Assembly (NCBI GenBank): GCA_022072225.1
Contig: JAJVIC010000009.1
Span: 217,746 to 281,745, forward strand
Reading direction: 5' to 3'
Source: Bacteroidia bacterium
GTDB taxonomy: Bacteria > Bacteroidota > Bacteroidia > SXHM01
Length of the DNA: 64,000 nt
The stretch's first letter is position 1, and every line of letters starts with the position of its first letter. The position numbers and the translations under genes were made by a program. Shown in pieces: positions 33,493-42,430 of the stretch. The notes below the pieces were generated by a model. The model was not told the DNA's origin. It saw only the letters and a program-made list of their open reading frames with translations, and did no database searches.

Positions 33493-33993
33493 TTATCCCT
33501 GCACGCAGTGAAAAATCCCTTCCGTTTTCTCTTTCATAAATTCATTTTCACGCACCTGCGCAATTATTTTCTGCATCAGTTCTTCGCTCATCTCGGGAGT
33601 GCGCGAGAGGATGTCAATGCCTTCGGGTGTGCCCACATTCGATTTCGGGAAATAGGTAAAAGCCCAACTGTAATCAGTGGCTACGGCTATCAGGTACCAT
33701 TCGTTTTTTATAACAGAGAGCAAACCTTTTCCTTGCCACACGTAGCGACCTGCGGTTGTTGTGTCCTGTGTTTCATAGCCCGCGATGGTACGCGCAAAGC
33801 CCCGCCATTTGTAGGTAACGCGACTTAGAAAGGTGCGCCCGCTGCCGTCATTCAGCAAATCAAGATTAATGACAGGGTGGGTGCGGCTTTCATTTTTCCA
33901 GAAGTTATAGTTGGTGGCAACAACATACCATTTGCCGGCAAATTTTTCGGGAGCGGCATTTGCGGCAGTAACACCGGGAGCGTTTTTTGTCAT
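33493..33993 (-). CDS. Lipocalin family protein (Blc-like)
   Basis: 166 aa from the ATG at 33993. Lipocalin features: F-A-G-K-W-Y-V-V-A near the start (the G-x-W motif) and the W-Y-L-I-A-V-A-T-D-Y-S-W-A-F segment before the C-terminal I-L-S-R-T-P-E-M helix, as in Blc-type bacterial lipocalins. It probably binds a lipid. There is no clear signal peptide from this start. It follows the gene ending at 33999 after 5 nt. Confidence 0.85.
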   Translation of the reverse strand: MTKNAPGVTAANAAPEKFAGKWYVVATNYNFWKNESRTHPVINLDLLNDGSGRTFLSRVTYKWRGFARTIAGYETQDTTTAGRYVWQGKGLLSVIKNEWYLIAVATDYSWAFTYFPKSNVGTPEGIDILSRTPEMSEELMQKIIAQVRENEFMKEKTEGIFHCVQG

Positions 33994-33998
33994 CAGCT

Positions 33999-34673
33999 TT
34001 ATGGGATTATGGAATAAAAAGGTCCGCTCCAGGGACCCGGCTCGTTGCGCGGATTTATCCAACGGGCATAGATGTAGATTTCCTTTCCGAAATACTTTTC
34101 GTGCAGGTTGCGGAAGTGGTGCGGACTGCGGCTTACCTGTATGGTAAAATCATAATCTTCGGCATGTTCGGGTTTGCGGCCAATGGTGTAGGCCAGTTCG
34201 CAACGGCTTACACCTTTTGGTTTTCCGTAGCGGCTCGAACCCTCTTCTTCCGATTGCTGCCTGAAGGTAACAAGCAATTCGCGCCCCTTATTAATGGTGG
34301 TATAAATAGTAACAGTTGTATCCGGTGGTTTTATGCGCGTAGGTTTGCGGTCGCGGGGTTTTATTCCGCAGGCCATTTGCGCGCCATCATTAACATAACG
34401 GTTATGGCGCACCCGCGCCTGCAAAAACGGACGCAGCGCAGTCTTAAATTTAGTGCGGGCAATGTTTTTTGTTTCTACATCAACCTGTGTTCGCAGTTTG
34501 CGGTTCGATGCTTTCTTCCATGCATCTTTCCACGCCTGTTGCAGAGGCAGTAACTCATCTATTTCATCCTGCGGAATGTGCCAGGCAACCTTATTCTGCA
34601 CTACCTGTTTTATTAAATTCTCTTGAAAATCATTAAACTTTAAGTCGCCTTGCGGAATAATATCGTGGTTCAT
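33999..34673 (-). CDS. Conserved-looking protein of unknown function
   Basis: 224 aa, not recognised. The N-terminal half is helical and basic. The C-terminal part contains W-I-N-P-R-N-E-P-G-P-W-S-G-P, which looks like the end of a fibronectin-type domain as found in surface proteins. No signal peptide. Five nt before the lipocalin gene, so probably co-transcribed with it. Confidence 0.7.
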   Translation of the reverse strand: MNHDIIPQGDLKFNDFQENLIKQVVQNKVAWHIPQDEIDELLPLQQAWKDAWKKASNRKLRTQVDVETKNIARTKFKTALRPFLQARVRHNRYVNDGAQMACGIKPRDRKPTRIKPPDTTVTIYTTINKGRELLVTFRQQSEEEGSSRYGKPKGVSRCELAYTIGRKPEHAEDYDFTIQVSRSPHHFRNLHEKYFGKEIYIYARWINPRNEPGPWSGPFYSIIP

Positions 34674-34713
34674 TGGAATGGGGTTATGGGCAGCTAAAAT
34701 AGTTAAATATTAA

Positions 34714-34864
34714 TTTAAAAGGAAATCCTTTTAAAAATTAAGGGTATTATTTAATTATAAAATACTATCATTTATCAATTAATAGTAATCATTTAATAAT
34801 ATAATACATTTATTTATTTACTAAATGAATTAAATTATTAAATAAATAAATGTATTATATTATT
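34714..34864. repeat. Very A/T-rich intergenic region with two perfect inverted repeats
   Basis: 34714-34735 is a palindrome (TTTAAAAGGA / TCCTTTTAAA with 2-nt centre). 34795-34820 and 34839-34864 are perfect 26-bp inverted arms (made of ATAATA, TACATT and TTTATT words) with an 18-nt loop. Overall the 34700-34935 stretch is almost entirely A and T. No gene is present between 34674 and 35045. It may hold the promoter of the 224-aa gene; otherwise its role is unknown. Confidence 0.85.
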
Positions 34865-34975
34865 TATTTAGTTTATTTATAAATTGATTTAGTTTATTTA
34901 ATTATTGAAGGAACTCCTTTAAAATTATAAACTGTATGTAAGATACAGTTAAAAGGAGGCAGGAGGTTAATAGTA

Positions 34976-35040
34976 AAGAGCGCAAAGAAAGAAACGCAAA
35001 GCAGTGCAAAGCCGCTGTGTTTTGTGGTCTTTACGGTTAA
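34976..35040. repeat. Dispersed repeat of GCGCAAAG/GCAAAG words
   Basis: AAGAGCGCAAAGAAAGAAACG, then CAAAGCAGTGCAAAGCCG, then CTTTACGGTTAAAA: the CTTTGCG family in the opposite orientation, just past the stop of the T9SS protein gene. Confidence 0.6.
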
Positions 35041-35045
35041 AAATG

Positions 35046-35987
35046 TTAGTGTATAATTAGCTTGCCCAAGCTCTGCAGCTTCTCTTCCTCAGCTATCAAC
35101 CGGTAGTGATAGATACCAACAGGCAGGTGTTGCGTGTTTAAGGTAATGCGGTTGCTTGTAATACCGCTTTGCTCCATTACCACCTTGCCCGTAATATCAA
35201 AAACCTGCAAGTTGAACGCGGTGTTGGTGGGGTTTTCAAATTCAAGTGTGGCAGAATGGTTGGTTGGGTTGGGGTAGAGGGTGGTTTTTATGAATTCATT
35301 CTCACTTACACCCACACTTATAGGAAAATCACAAGGTTGTCCGGTTGCATTGTATTCCGAAAAAGTATTATCCAAAAAGCATCGGAAAGTAATTTGGTCA
35401 AATTCAATTACAACACCATCATCACAACCTCTTGAAAGAGGGAGAAGAAAATGATCAACATTTCCTATTCTTTCTATTACTTTTCCCCATAAACCAAATA
35501 CATGAATAAATTCATTGCTTAAATGTTGCCATCTCAGTTGTTGGTTATTGATGGTAATTGTTCCTATGCTGTCAACTGTTTCAAGGCTATCAGTACACGG
35601 GAAAATATCATTGTTAAATCCTAAACTCCACGAATCTCCTTCTTGTGCATTATAATTAATCAGCACATGAAAGCCCGGGTAGAAATCTTCATTCTGAAAA
35701 TAAACGGTATCATTTGAAGAATAAGTAAAGAATTTTGGAAAAGTGTCAGTAGAGATATAAGAATAAGTATTTTGTGGCAGAGCGTGATAATAATTATGCC
35801 TGTATGTTCCCAATTGCTGACAAGCCTGGCCATCAATCATTGTATCATTTTCATAGACTACTTTGTAGAAGCCAACTATTCCAAAATTTTCAAAACCATA
35901 GTACCATGTTGCCCCTGTGTCAATCCATTGTTGGGCTTTTGTATTATTAACGAATAAAACTAAAATGATGAGTAGAAGTTTTTTCAT
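35046..35987 (-). CDS. Type IX-secreted protein with C-terminal sorting domain
   Basis: 313 aa. A signal peptide (residues 1-18, ending K-A-Q) and a typical T9SS type A sorting domain at the end: L-Y-P-N-P-T-N (about residue 242), then the V-F-D-I-T-G-K-V segment and the V-G-I-Y-H-Y-R-L ending. The domain directs export across the outer membrane by the gliding/type IX machinery. The middle has no recognised enzyme domain. Confidence 0.9.
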   Translation of the reverse strand: MKKLLLIILVLFVNNTKAQQWIDTGATWYYGFENFGIVGFYKVVYENDTMIDGQACQQLGTYRHNYYHALPQNTYSYISTDTFPKFFTYSSNDTVYFQNEDFYPGFHVLINYNAQEGDSWSLGFNNDIFPCTDSLETVDSIGTITINNQQLRWQHLSNEFIHVFGLWGKVIERIGNVDHFLLPLSRGCDDGVVIEFDQITFRCFLDNTFSEYNATGQPCDFPISVGVSENEFIKTTLYPNPTNHSATLEFENPTNTAFNLQVFDITGKVVMEQSGITSNRITLNTQHLPVGIYHYRLIAEEEKLQSLGKLIIH

Positions 35988-36004
35988 GGCAGCAGATTTT
36001 CCTG

Positions 36005-36058
36005 CAAGTTAAAGAAATCCGTTTAAATCCGTCCCATCCGCGTCATCCGAGTGCCATT
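36005..36058. repeat. Short repeat AATCCGTC/CATCCGCG words
   Basis: GAAATCCGTTTAAATCCGTC, then CCATCCGCGTCATCCGAGTG: a close relative in style of the repeat at 2495-2579, in the gap between two minus-strand genes. Confidence 0.55.
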
Positions 36059-36082
36059 AGCCTGCCAGTGCGAACTGCCAAC

Positions 36083-37417
36083 TTAAATCATCCCCCTCGC
36101 CTTCAGCTCCAGATATTTATTCACGGTATTAATAGAAAGGTCTTCCGGTCGCGTAAGAATACTCTGAATACCATACTGCCTCAGCAATTGCACCACCTGA
36201 TTTTTTTCGGAGACAAACTTTTGTGCAATGGTTTTCAGATAAATTTCTTCCACATCCTGTGCAGCGGAGGTGGAGAAATCTTTTACCTCCGTGTTTTCAA
36301 AAAACATAACCACAAGCAGGTGGGTGCTGTTTATTTTGCGCAGTAGCGGAAGCACGCGTTCCACGGCATAAAGGCTCTCGAAATTGGTGTAGAAGAAAAT
36401 CAAACTGCGGCCGCGCACCAGGTTACGCACCGCGTTATACATCAGTTCGTAGTTGGCTTCCATCTTGCGCTCTTCCTCGTTATACAGCGCTTCCAAAATC
36501 ATGCGTAGTTGCTTTTGTCCGCGGTCGGCTTTTATAGAGCTTCCTATTTTATCACTGAACGTAAGCAGCCCCGATTTATCGTGTTTCTTCAACGCAATGT
36601 TAGAAATCACCAGACTGGCGTTGATGGAATAGTCCAGCAAACTCAGTCCGTTGAAAGGCATACGCATGGTGCGGCTTTTATCTATCAGCGAATACACCTG
36701 TTGCGAGCGCTCATCCTCATATTGGTTCACCATCAGCTCGGCCTTGCGCCCTGTGGCTTTCCAGTTGATACTGCGGAAATCATCGCCCTGCACATAATTT
36801 TTTATCTGCTCAAATTCATAGCTGTGTCCCAGTCTGCGGATCTTTTTTACTCCCTGATAAATAGAAATCTTTGACATCGCCAGCAGCTCATACTTCTTCA
36901 TGTCTATCACCGAGGGATAGACTTTAATCATCTCCTTCGCCTCCTTCACAAACCTGCGCTGTGCCAAACCAAATTGCGTTTGCCCGAAAATATTTACGTT
37001 ATTGAAAACATACTCGCCTCTCACCACCGGGCGCAGGTTATAGCCCAGCGATTGCTTTTCGCCCGACTTTAAAACAATGCGCATCCGCATGTCACGCTTC
37101 TGAAACTGAAAAGGAATTTCGTCAATGATGGTAATTTTCAGTTGCTGTGGCGAGTGGTTAATAATATCTAAACGCACAGGATTTTCATTGCCCAGCGAAA
37201 ACATTTTCCCCACCGTGCGTTTGCAAAGCACCTGAGCTGACGGGCGAAACAGCAGAATAATATCCAACACAAAAAAAGCAATCAGCGCAATCAATACAAT
37301 CTGCGCCACCGGAAACACCACCGGAAAAATAAACCCGAATACAAACAACGCAACCGTTGCTGCTCCCGCAAGGAAGAAGCGATTTGTTAGGTATAAGTTC
37401 TGGAACAGGTTTAGCAT
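36083..37417 (-). CDS. DUF58 domain protein of the MoxR operon
   Basis: 444 aa. Two N-terminal membrane segments (residues 12-60), then a beta domain and a C-terminal DUF58 domain with R-S-I-N-W-K-A-T-G-R and a von Willebrand factor A-like fold (L-I-D-K-S-R-T-M). It works with the MoxR ATPase, whose gene is upstream on the same strand; the pair is thought to act in protein complex assembly or maturation at the membrane. A dispersed hairpin repeat separates the two genes. Confidence 0.88.
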   Translation of the reverse strand: MLNLFQNLYLTNRFFLAGAATVALFVFGFIFPVVFPVAQIVLIALIAFFVLDIILLFRPSAQVLCKRTVGKMFSLGNENPVRLDIINHSPQQLKITIIDEIPFQFQKRDMRMRIVLKSGEKQSLGYNLRPVVRGEYVFNNVNIFGQTQFGLAQRRFVKEAKEMIKVYPSVIDMKKYELLAMSKISIYQGVKKIRRLGHSYEFEQIKNYVQGDDFRSINWKATGRKAELMVNQYEDERSQQVYSLIDKSRTMRMPFNGLSLLDYSINASLVISNIALKKHDKSGLLTFSDKIGSSIKADRGQKQLRMILEALYNEEERKMEANYELMYNAVRNLVRGRSLIFFYTNFESLYAVERVLPLLRKINSTHLLVVMFFENTEVKDFSTSAAQDVEEIYLKTIAQKFVSEKNQVVQLLRQYGIQSILTRPEDLSINTVNKYLELKARGMI

Positions 37418-37430
37418 AAATTTAAATATC

Positions 37431-37503
37431 GAATATTGAACAAGGAATGTAGAATGCAGAAGTTTGGATTACTTCATCATTCGGTGTTCCTTGTTCAATA
37501 TTC
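37431..37503. repeat. Long hairpin repeat between moxR and DUF58 genes
   Basis: GAATATTGAACAAGGAA (37431-37447) and its exact reverse complement (37487-37503), with the inner flanks also complementary (GAATGCAGAAGT and ACTTCATCATTC differ at two positions). It forms a hairpin of about 33-bp arms within an otherwise compact operon. Confidence 0.88.
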
Positions 37504-37516
37504 ATCATTCACTTTT

Positions 37517-38539
37517 TTATCTCGGCACTTCTACTTTTTCAATTATTTCTTTAATCACCTGCTCCGTCTCCGTTCCCTCCATCTCGCGTTCAGGCGAAAG
37601 AATGATGCGGTGATTTAATACAGGATACGCAACAAACTTGATGTCGTCAGGCGTTACAAACTCGCGCCCTCTCATGGCTGCAATGGCCTTACTCGTTTTC
37701 ATTATCGCCAGAGATGCGCGTGGCGAAGCACCCAGAAACAAGTCACCGTTGTTGCGTGTGTTGTGAATAATCGTTGCGATATAATCCAGCAGTTCGTCTT
37801 TAATGTGAATCTTTTCAATCAGCGAGCGCACCGCCTGCAAATCCATTGCATTCAAAATGCTTTTCACATCACCCGTATGTTGGAAATTGAAATCGTTGCG
37901 GAACTTTTTCAGAATGTCTTTTTCGTTTTCCAGTGTAGGGTAAGTCATCTTTATGCGAAACAGAAAACGGTCTAGTTGTGCTTCGGGCAGTTTGTATGTT
38001 CCTTCCTGCTCAATAGGGTTTTGTGTGGCCACTACAAAAAATGGAAACTCTAAGAAATGCGTAACACCGTCCACTGTAATCTGGCGCTCTTCCATTACCT
38101 CGAACAAAGCCGCCTGTGTTTTTGCAGGCGAGCGGTTAATCTCATCAATCAGTACAATGTTAGAAAACACGGGACCTTTTTTGAAATTAAACTCTGATGA
38201 TTTCATGTTAAATACTGTTGTGCCAACTACATCAGTGGGCATCAAATCAGGCGTGAATTGTATGCGCGAAAAATTAACAGATAATGTTTTTGCCAGTAAC
38301 TTTGCCGTCAGCGTTTTGGCAATGCCGGGCACACCTTCCAGAATAATGTGTCCGCTGGTAAACAGCCCTGCCAGCAGCAGTTCTATCATCTGGTCCTGTC
38401 CCACAATTACTTTGTGTATTTCGTTCTTCACGCGGTAAACCGATTCACTCAGTTTATTCAGTTCCGCAGCAAGCGGTGAGGGGGTACCGATGTTAAACTC
38501 TGGCGTTTGTCCGGTGTTTGGTGTTTGATTTTCTTCCAT
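37517..38539 (-). CDS. MoxR-family AAA+ ATPase
   Basis: 340 aa. P-loop G-V-P-G-I-A-K-T, Walker B L-I-D-E-I-N-R, followed by P-A-K-T-Q-A-A-L-F-E-V-M-E-E-R-Q-I-T-V and the F-V-V-A-T-Q-N-P-I-E sensor region, all typical of MoxR. Cytoplasmic chaperone-like ATPase that acts with the DUF58 protein. The next upstream gene ends 2 nt before its start. Confidence 0.95.
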   Translation of the reverse strand: MEENQTPNTGQTPEFNIGTPSPLAAELNKLSESVYRVKNEIHKVIVGQDQMIELLLAGLFTSGHIILEGVPGIAKTLTAKLLAKTLSVNFSRIQFTPDLMPTDVVGTTVFNMKSSEFNFKKGPVFSNIVLIDEINRSPAKTQAALFEVMEERQITVDGVTHFLEFPFFVVATQNPIEQEGTYKLPEAQLDRFLFRIKMTYPTLENEKDILKKFRNDFNFQHTGDVKSILNAMDLQAVRSLIEKIHIKDELLDYIATIIHNTRNNGDLFLGASPRASLAIMKTSKAIAAMRGREFVTPDDIKFVAYPVLNHRIILSPEREMEGTETEQVIKEIIEKVEVPR

Positions 38540-38541
38540 AA

Positions 38542-39807
38542 TTATTTGGCTTTTGTGTAAAAATTATCAATGGATTGGTTAAATATAATCAGGCTTTCTT
38601 CGTTAATGCTTTTTTGATTTTCTATCACTTTATAGTTTTCAAATAAACGTTCTATTTCTTTCTGCGGTACTTGTGATTTTTGTGCAAGCTTCAGCATAAA
38701 GGCATCGTCAATAGTATTGGTGGCAATGTTATAACGGTTGCGTATTCCTTCCAGAAACAGTTTCATTTTCTGCGAAGCTAATTTTTTGTGGTCGTTTTGC
38801 AGGTAGTAAATTCTGCCTATTGTTTCAGCAAATTCCAATGAAGTATTGGTATTGGGAATAAGCACCGGAATAGCCCGCTGCCTGCGTTTCGCGCGGAAAA
38901 GAATAAACAGCAGTACCAACGCAAGAATAAGATACCATGCAGTTTTCAGTGCCGGCTGCGACAGAATAAAGTACAGCGGACTTTTTTCCCAACGCAGTTC
39001 ACCACCCTCATTGTTATCTTCACTTTTATACTCAACCGGAATTTTCGAAAACTCGTCCCAGTAAATATCACCTTTCGGTAAAAATGAAAATACTTTTTCA
39101 GCATACTCCACTGAGCGTTTGTTCAGTAACTGAACATTGGTAAATGCCAGTGGTGTGGTATGGATATAGAAATAACCTTTGCCGAACGATACGCTCATAT
39201 AGTTTGGCAGAGTATCACTAATGTTTGCATAAAATTGTGGTTTTGCCTGAGGGTTTATGCAAGTGTCAATAATGTAGGTCCAGTTATAGTAAAGTGTGTC
39301 GTTCAGGTTGCGGTAAAAAAACTCATAAGGCTGATTGGTTTTAAAATCTTCCTGATAAAAATTCAACCGCGCAACAGAATCGGAGTTCGAATAAGTAGGA
39401 TAGTAATATTCGCAGGTGCTCAGATTTAGGGTATCTTCAATAGTGTAAGGAATATTAGGAACAGCAATAAAAGCATTGTTGCCGCGGTGTACATAATCCA
39501 ATAACTTCAGTTCGCTCAAAGAGTCGAGAAACATTCCCGAACCTATAAAAACGTAATTATTGCCGGTATTACGCGGAAGGCTTTCGTGAAGTGGCTTGCG
39601 AATTACATTAAACTTTTTTTCAGGAAAATATTTTTCCAGCATTTCGGCAATTACGTAGGTGTCGTAGGGTTCTTTCCTGTCGTTTTTATAGGTTTCATAC
39701 CAATTGTGTTTGGGTTTTTCCAAATTGGTATACCACAAATAAATACCCACACCAAGCCCCAGCACAACAATCAGAATAATAATAACCGGGATATTATTTT
39801 TGCCCAT
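38542..39807 (-). CDS. DUF4350 domain protein of the MoxR operon
   Basis: 421 aa. N-terminal membrane segment (residues 5-26), an extracytoplasmic domain with F-I-G-S-G-M-F-L-D-S-L-S-E-L in place of an enzyme motif, a second membrane segment about residues 285-305, and a cytoplasmic tail. This layout matches the DUF4350 protein seen in Bacteroidota MoxR operons. It overlaps the upstream gene by 14 bp. Confidence 0.82.
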   Translation of the reverse strand: MGKNNIPVIIILIVVLGLGVGIYLWYTNLEKPKHNWYETYKNDRKEPYDTYVIAEMLEKYFPEKKFNVIRKPLHESLPRNTGNNYVFIGSGMFLDSLSELKLLDYVHRGNNAFIAVPNIPYTIEDTLNLSTCEYYYPTYSNSDSVARLNFYQEDFKTNQPYEFFYRNLNDTLYYNWTYIIDTCINPQAKPQFYANISDTLPNYMSVSFGKGYFYIHTTPLAFTNVQLLNKRSVEYAEKVFSFLPKGDIYWDEFSKIPVEYKSEDNNEGGELRWEKSPLYFILSQPALKTAWYLILALVLLFILFRAKRRQRAIPVLIPNTNTSLEFAETIGRIYYLQNDHKKLASQKMKLFLEGIRNRYNIATNTIDDAFMLKLAQKSQVPQKEIERLFENYKVIENQKSINEESLIIFNQSIDNFYTKAK

Positions 39808-40516
39808 TACTTCTGATTGATTTGATAAAACTGCTGAACGATGGTCTTAATTTTGAAAATTCATTTTCCTGAATTTCCACATCGCCATACCACACAATTT
39901 CAAAGGCCCGCGTAAGCGAACGAAAGTGTTCAAACTCTTTGCGTTCACGCATTTCGGTAAGGTATTCAAAATTAGTTTTGTTCTTTTTCCATACAATAAA
40001 GTTTTGCTGCATCAGTTCTTTTATGCTCATCAGGTAATAGATGCGCACAGCAACTTTGTATTGTTTTTTCTCCAACGCTTCGCGCAGAAAACGATCTAAA
40101 TCCGATTCTTCAAGATTTTCCTCTGCTTCATCTAAAAAAGAAAATTCACCGCCTTTTATTTTCCGGTTTTTAAGAAACTTGGCATTGCCGAAAATTTTCC
40201 ACAGCAAGAAAACAAGTGCAAGAATTACCAACGTAACAACTACCACTTTCAGCACCATTGGGTTAACGTTGAACTTGGGCATTGGAATCGGTTTTTTTTC
40301 TTTTTTCTTAATAGATTCGGTATAATCAAGGTCTTTGGTCAGGTTTTCCCAACGTTTTTCGTCAAACTTTTTCAGTTCAACGTTAGGTTCACTCTTATTT
40401 ACTACTGCTACAGTATCGCTTTCAGATGCAACAGCAGTAGAATCCTGTGCAAACGCAACGGTACTAAATGTCATGAAAACAAAAAGCAAAACCCTACTTC
40501 TCCACATCCATTCCAT
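39794..40516 (-). CDS. DUF4129-like membrane protein of the MoxR operon
   Basis: 240 aa. Signal peptide (to A-F-A-Q, residue 24), an Asp/Ser/Thr-rich linker, one membrane helix at about 90-110, and a C-terminal cytoplasmic domain ending in F-E-I-V-W-Y-G-D, which resembles the DUF4129 C-terminus. Overlaps the SpoIIM-family gene by 23 bp and the DUF4350 gene by 14 bp. Confidence 0.75.
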   Translation of the reverse strand: MEWMWRSRVLLFVFMTFSTVAFAQDSTAVASESDTVAVVNKSEPNVELKKFDEKRWENLTKDLDYTESIKKKEKKPIPMPKFNVNPMVLKVVVVTLVILALVFLLWKIFGNAKFLKNRKIKGGEFSFLDEAEENLEESDLDRFLREALEKKQYKVAVRIYYLMSIKELMQQNFIVWKKNKTNFEYLTEMRERKEFEHFRSLTRAFEIVWYGDVEIQENEFSKLRPSFSSFIKSIRSNGQK

Positions 40517-42407
40517 AACGTTGTTTTTTAATCCCGATCTTACTGATGCGTTGTTTCAGTTCTGCGGCTTCATTTATTTCAAGCAGAGAATGAAATTTTA
40601 ATCCGATGCCGATTAATACAATAGGTACTACAATTCCCATCGCAAACATGGAAACGAAGGTGATGAAAATCTGAAATATTTTACTCAATGTTTCGGGAGC
40701 AACATTCAGGTTCCACGTAATGATTTCAAAATAGAAAAACAGAAACGGTGAGTTGAAAACAAAAAAGTAAATAGAGCCAAGTAAGGAAAGTATCAGCGCA
40801 AGCCCAAACAGGTTAAACCAGTTTGCTTTCAGAATTTTAAAGCAGCGTTTAAATGCGGGGATGAAATAGATTTGCTCATACAGGCAGGTATAAATAATTA
40901 AAAACAGGAATGGCGAAACTAAGGCAAACACAAAAAATGAACCGCCATGAGGAATAAAGAAGATTGAGTTTAGCAATGCAATGAAAACAATAACAGTAAA
41001 AATTCTTTTCCGCAACGCAGACCATACATTTTTTGCGGGAAGTATTTCATCCTGCGTTTTGCCTTGTGCTGAAGTTGAAAGCAGGTAGTAAACTCCAAAG
41101 ACAAGTATCGAAAAAAACACGGTATTGAATAAATAAAACACAGGATATTTTGAATAGTTCAGATACGAATACAGGTTTTCAAAAACATTGAAATAGCTCT
41201 GCGAATTCATAGAATTCGTTCCGTAATAAGTGTAGAGTTCAAGCACTTTTTCGCGCAGAACAAGATAGGTCGAGATACTGAAAATGCCTGCGAGCAAAAG
41301 AGAAACAGTAATAATTTGCTTTAAATAAATACGGTAAAAAATAAAAAGCTGAATAAAAATTTCACCGTTTGATTTGATGCCTGAAAATTCAATTTTGTCT
41401 GTTGCGTTGGCGTTAAGTCTTGATTCAGGCTCAATGTTTTCATTCCGATAGCTATCGGAACCTTCATGAGCTTTGTAGCGCGGATACCAAACAAAGTAGC
41501 CAAGAATAAAAAACAGCGAAAGCAGAATTACTGCCAGCCTCACCGGGTCAGGAAGATCGGTGTAGCGCGTGAGGAAGCCTTCAATAAAAGCGGCAAAAAC
41601 AAAAATGGGAGTAATGCCCAGCATAATTTTTATTGCCCTGCGTGCCGCAACCTGAAACGATTGAAGCCGCGAGTAGGTGCCAGGAAAAACCAATCCGTTA
41701 CCCATTACAATACCTGCCGAGCCGGCTATTACAATGGCTGATATCTCCAGCGTTCCGTGCATCCAGATGGTGAGAAACGATTCGCGGAACAAGCCCTGCT
41801 CCACAAAAAAGTATTGGAAAGAGCCTACCATAATTCCGTTATAGAGCAAAAATGCCAGTGTACCTATTGACATGATTACGCCTAAAATAAATGTGTAGAA
41901 AGCAACAAACAAATTATTGATTGTTATACCAAGAAACATATCTACTTCGTTCATCTTTTTATACACTGCCATAGGGTCTCCTGTGCGGATGTTTTCCTTG
42001 GTCATCTCCACATAGTGGTCGCCAAGAATAAGGCGGTAAAACTCGGGGTCATAGGCACTTGATAAAATTCCTATTCCTATTGCCAGTGCAAACGTTAAAA
42101 ATGAAACTAACAGTTCTTTCCTGGTTTGGTACATGATAAGCGGCAATTCCTCTTTCCAGAAAATGGCAAAGCGGTTGCCTTTTTCTTTTTTGTTTTTGTA
42201 AATGCTTTGAAAAATCTGTTGCGCCAGATTGTTGAGATAAACCCGTACCGAACGGTTGGGATAAAAGGTGCGCGAATATGAAAGGTCGTCTGTAACCTGC
42301 ACAAACAGGTTGCTCAAACTGTCGGGGTCTTTCTTTTTTTGTTTGAGTGTTTGCTCAAATTCCACCCACTTTTCTTTGTTTTGTTTTATAAAACCTGTTT
42401 CGCGCAT
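40494..42407 (-). CDS. SpoIIM-family membrane protein with extra membrane domain
   Basis: 637 aa. Residues 1-310: a stage II sporulation protein M-like domain with five or more membrane helices and conserved elements such as N-N-L-F-V-A-F-Y and W-M-H-G-T-L-E-I-S-A. Residues 355-620: a second block of six membrane helices, which is common when this gene heads the MoxR operon in Bacteroidota. The hydrophilic linker carries G-S-D-S-Y-R-N-E, encoded by a palindromic repeat (41443-41460). It begins 23 nt after the NUDIX gene. Confidence 0.82.
   Translation of the reverse strand: MRETGFIKQNKEKWVEFEQTLKQKKKDPDSLSNLFVQVTDDLSYSRTFYPNRSVRVYLNNLAQQIFQSIYKNKKEKGNRFAIFWKEELPLIMYQTRKELLVSFLTFALAIGIGILSSAYDPEFYRLILGDHYVEMTKENIRTGDPMAVYKKMNEVDMFLGITINNLFVAFYTFILGVIMSIGTLAFLLYNGIMVGSFQYFFVEQGLFRESFLTIWMHGTLEISAIVIAGSAGIVMGNGLVFPGTYSRLQSFQVAARRAIKIMLGITPIFVFAAFIEGFLTRYTDLPDPVRLAVILLSLFFILGYFVWYPRYKAHEGSDSYRNENIEPESRLNANATDKIEFSGIKSNGEIFIQLFIFYRIYLKQIITVSLLLAGIFSISTYLVLREKVLELYTYYGTNSMNSQSYFNVFENLYSYLNYSKYPVFYLFNTVFFSILVFGVYYLLSTSAQGKTQDEILPAKNVWSALRKRIFTVIVFIALLNSIFFIPHGGSFFVFALVSPFLFLIIYTCLYEQIYFIPAFKRCFKILKANWFNLFGLALILSLLGSIYFFVFNSPFLFFYFEIITWNLNVAPETLSKIFQIFITFVSMFAMGIVVPIVLIGIGLKFHSLLEINEAAELKQRISKIGIKKQRYGMDVEK
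41443..41460. repeat. Palindrome TTCCGATAGCTATCGGAA inside the SpoIIM-family gene
   Basis: Same CCGATAGCTATCGG core as the intergenic copy at 7144-7163, here read in frame as part of a linker between two membrane domains. Confidence 0.85.
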
Positions 42408-42430
42408 AGAAGTGCCGAAGTTAACAAGGA

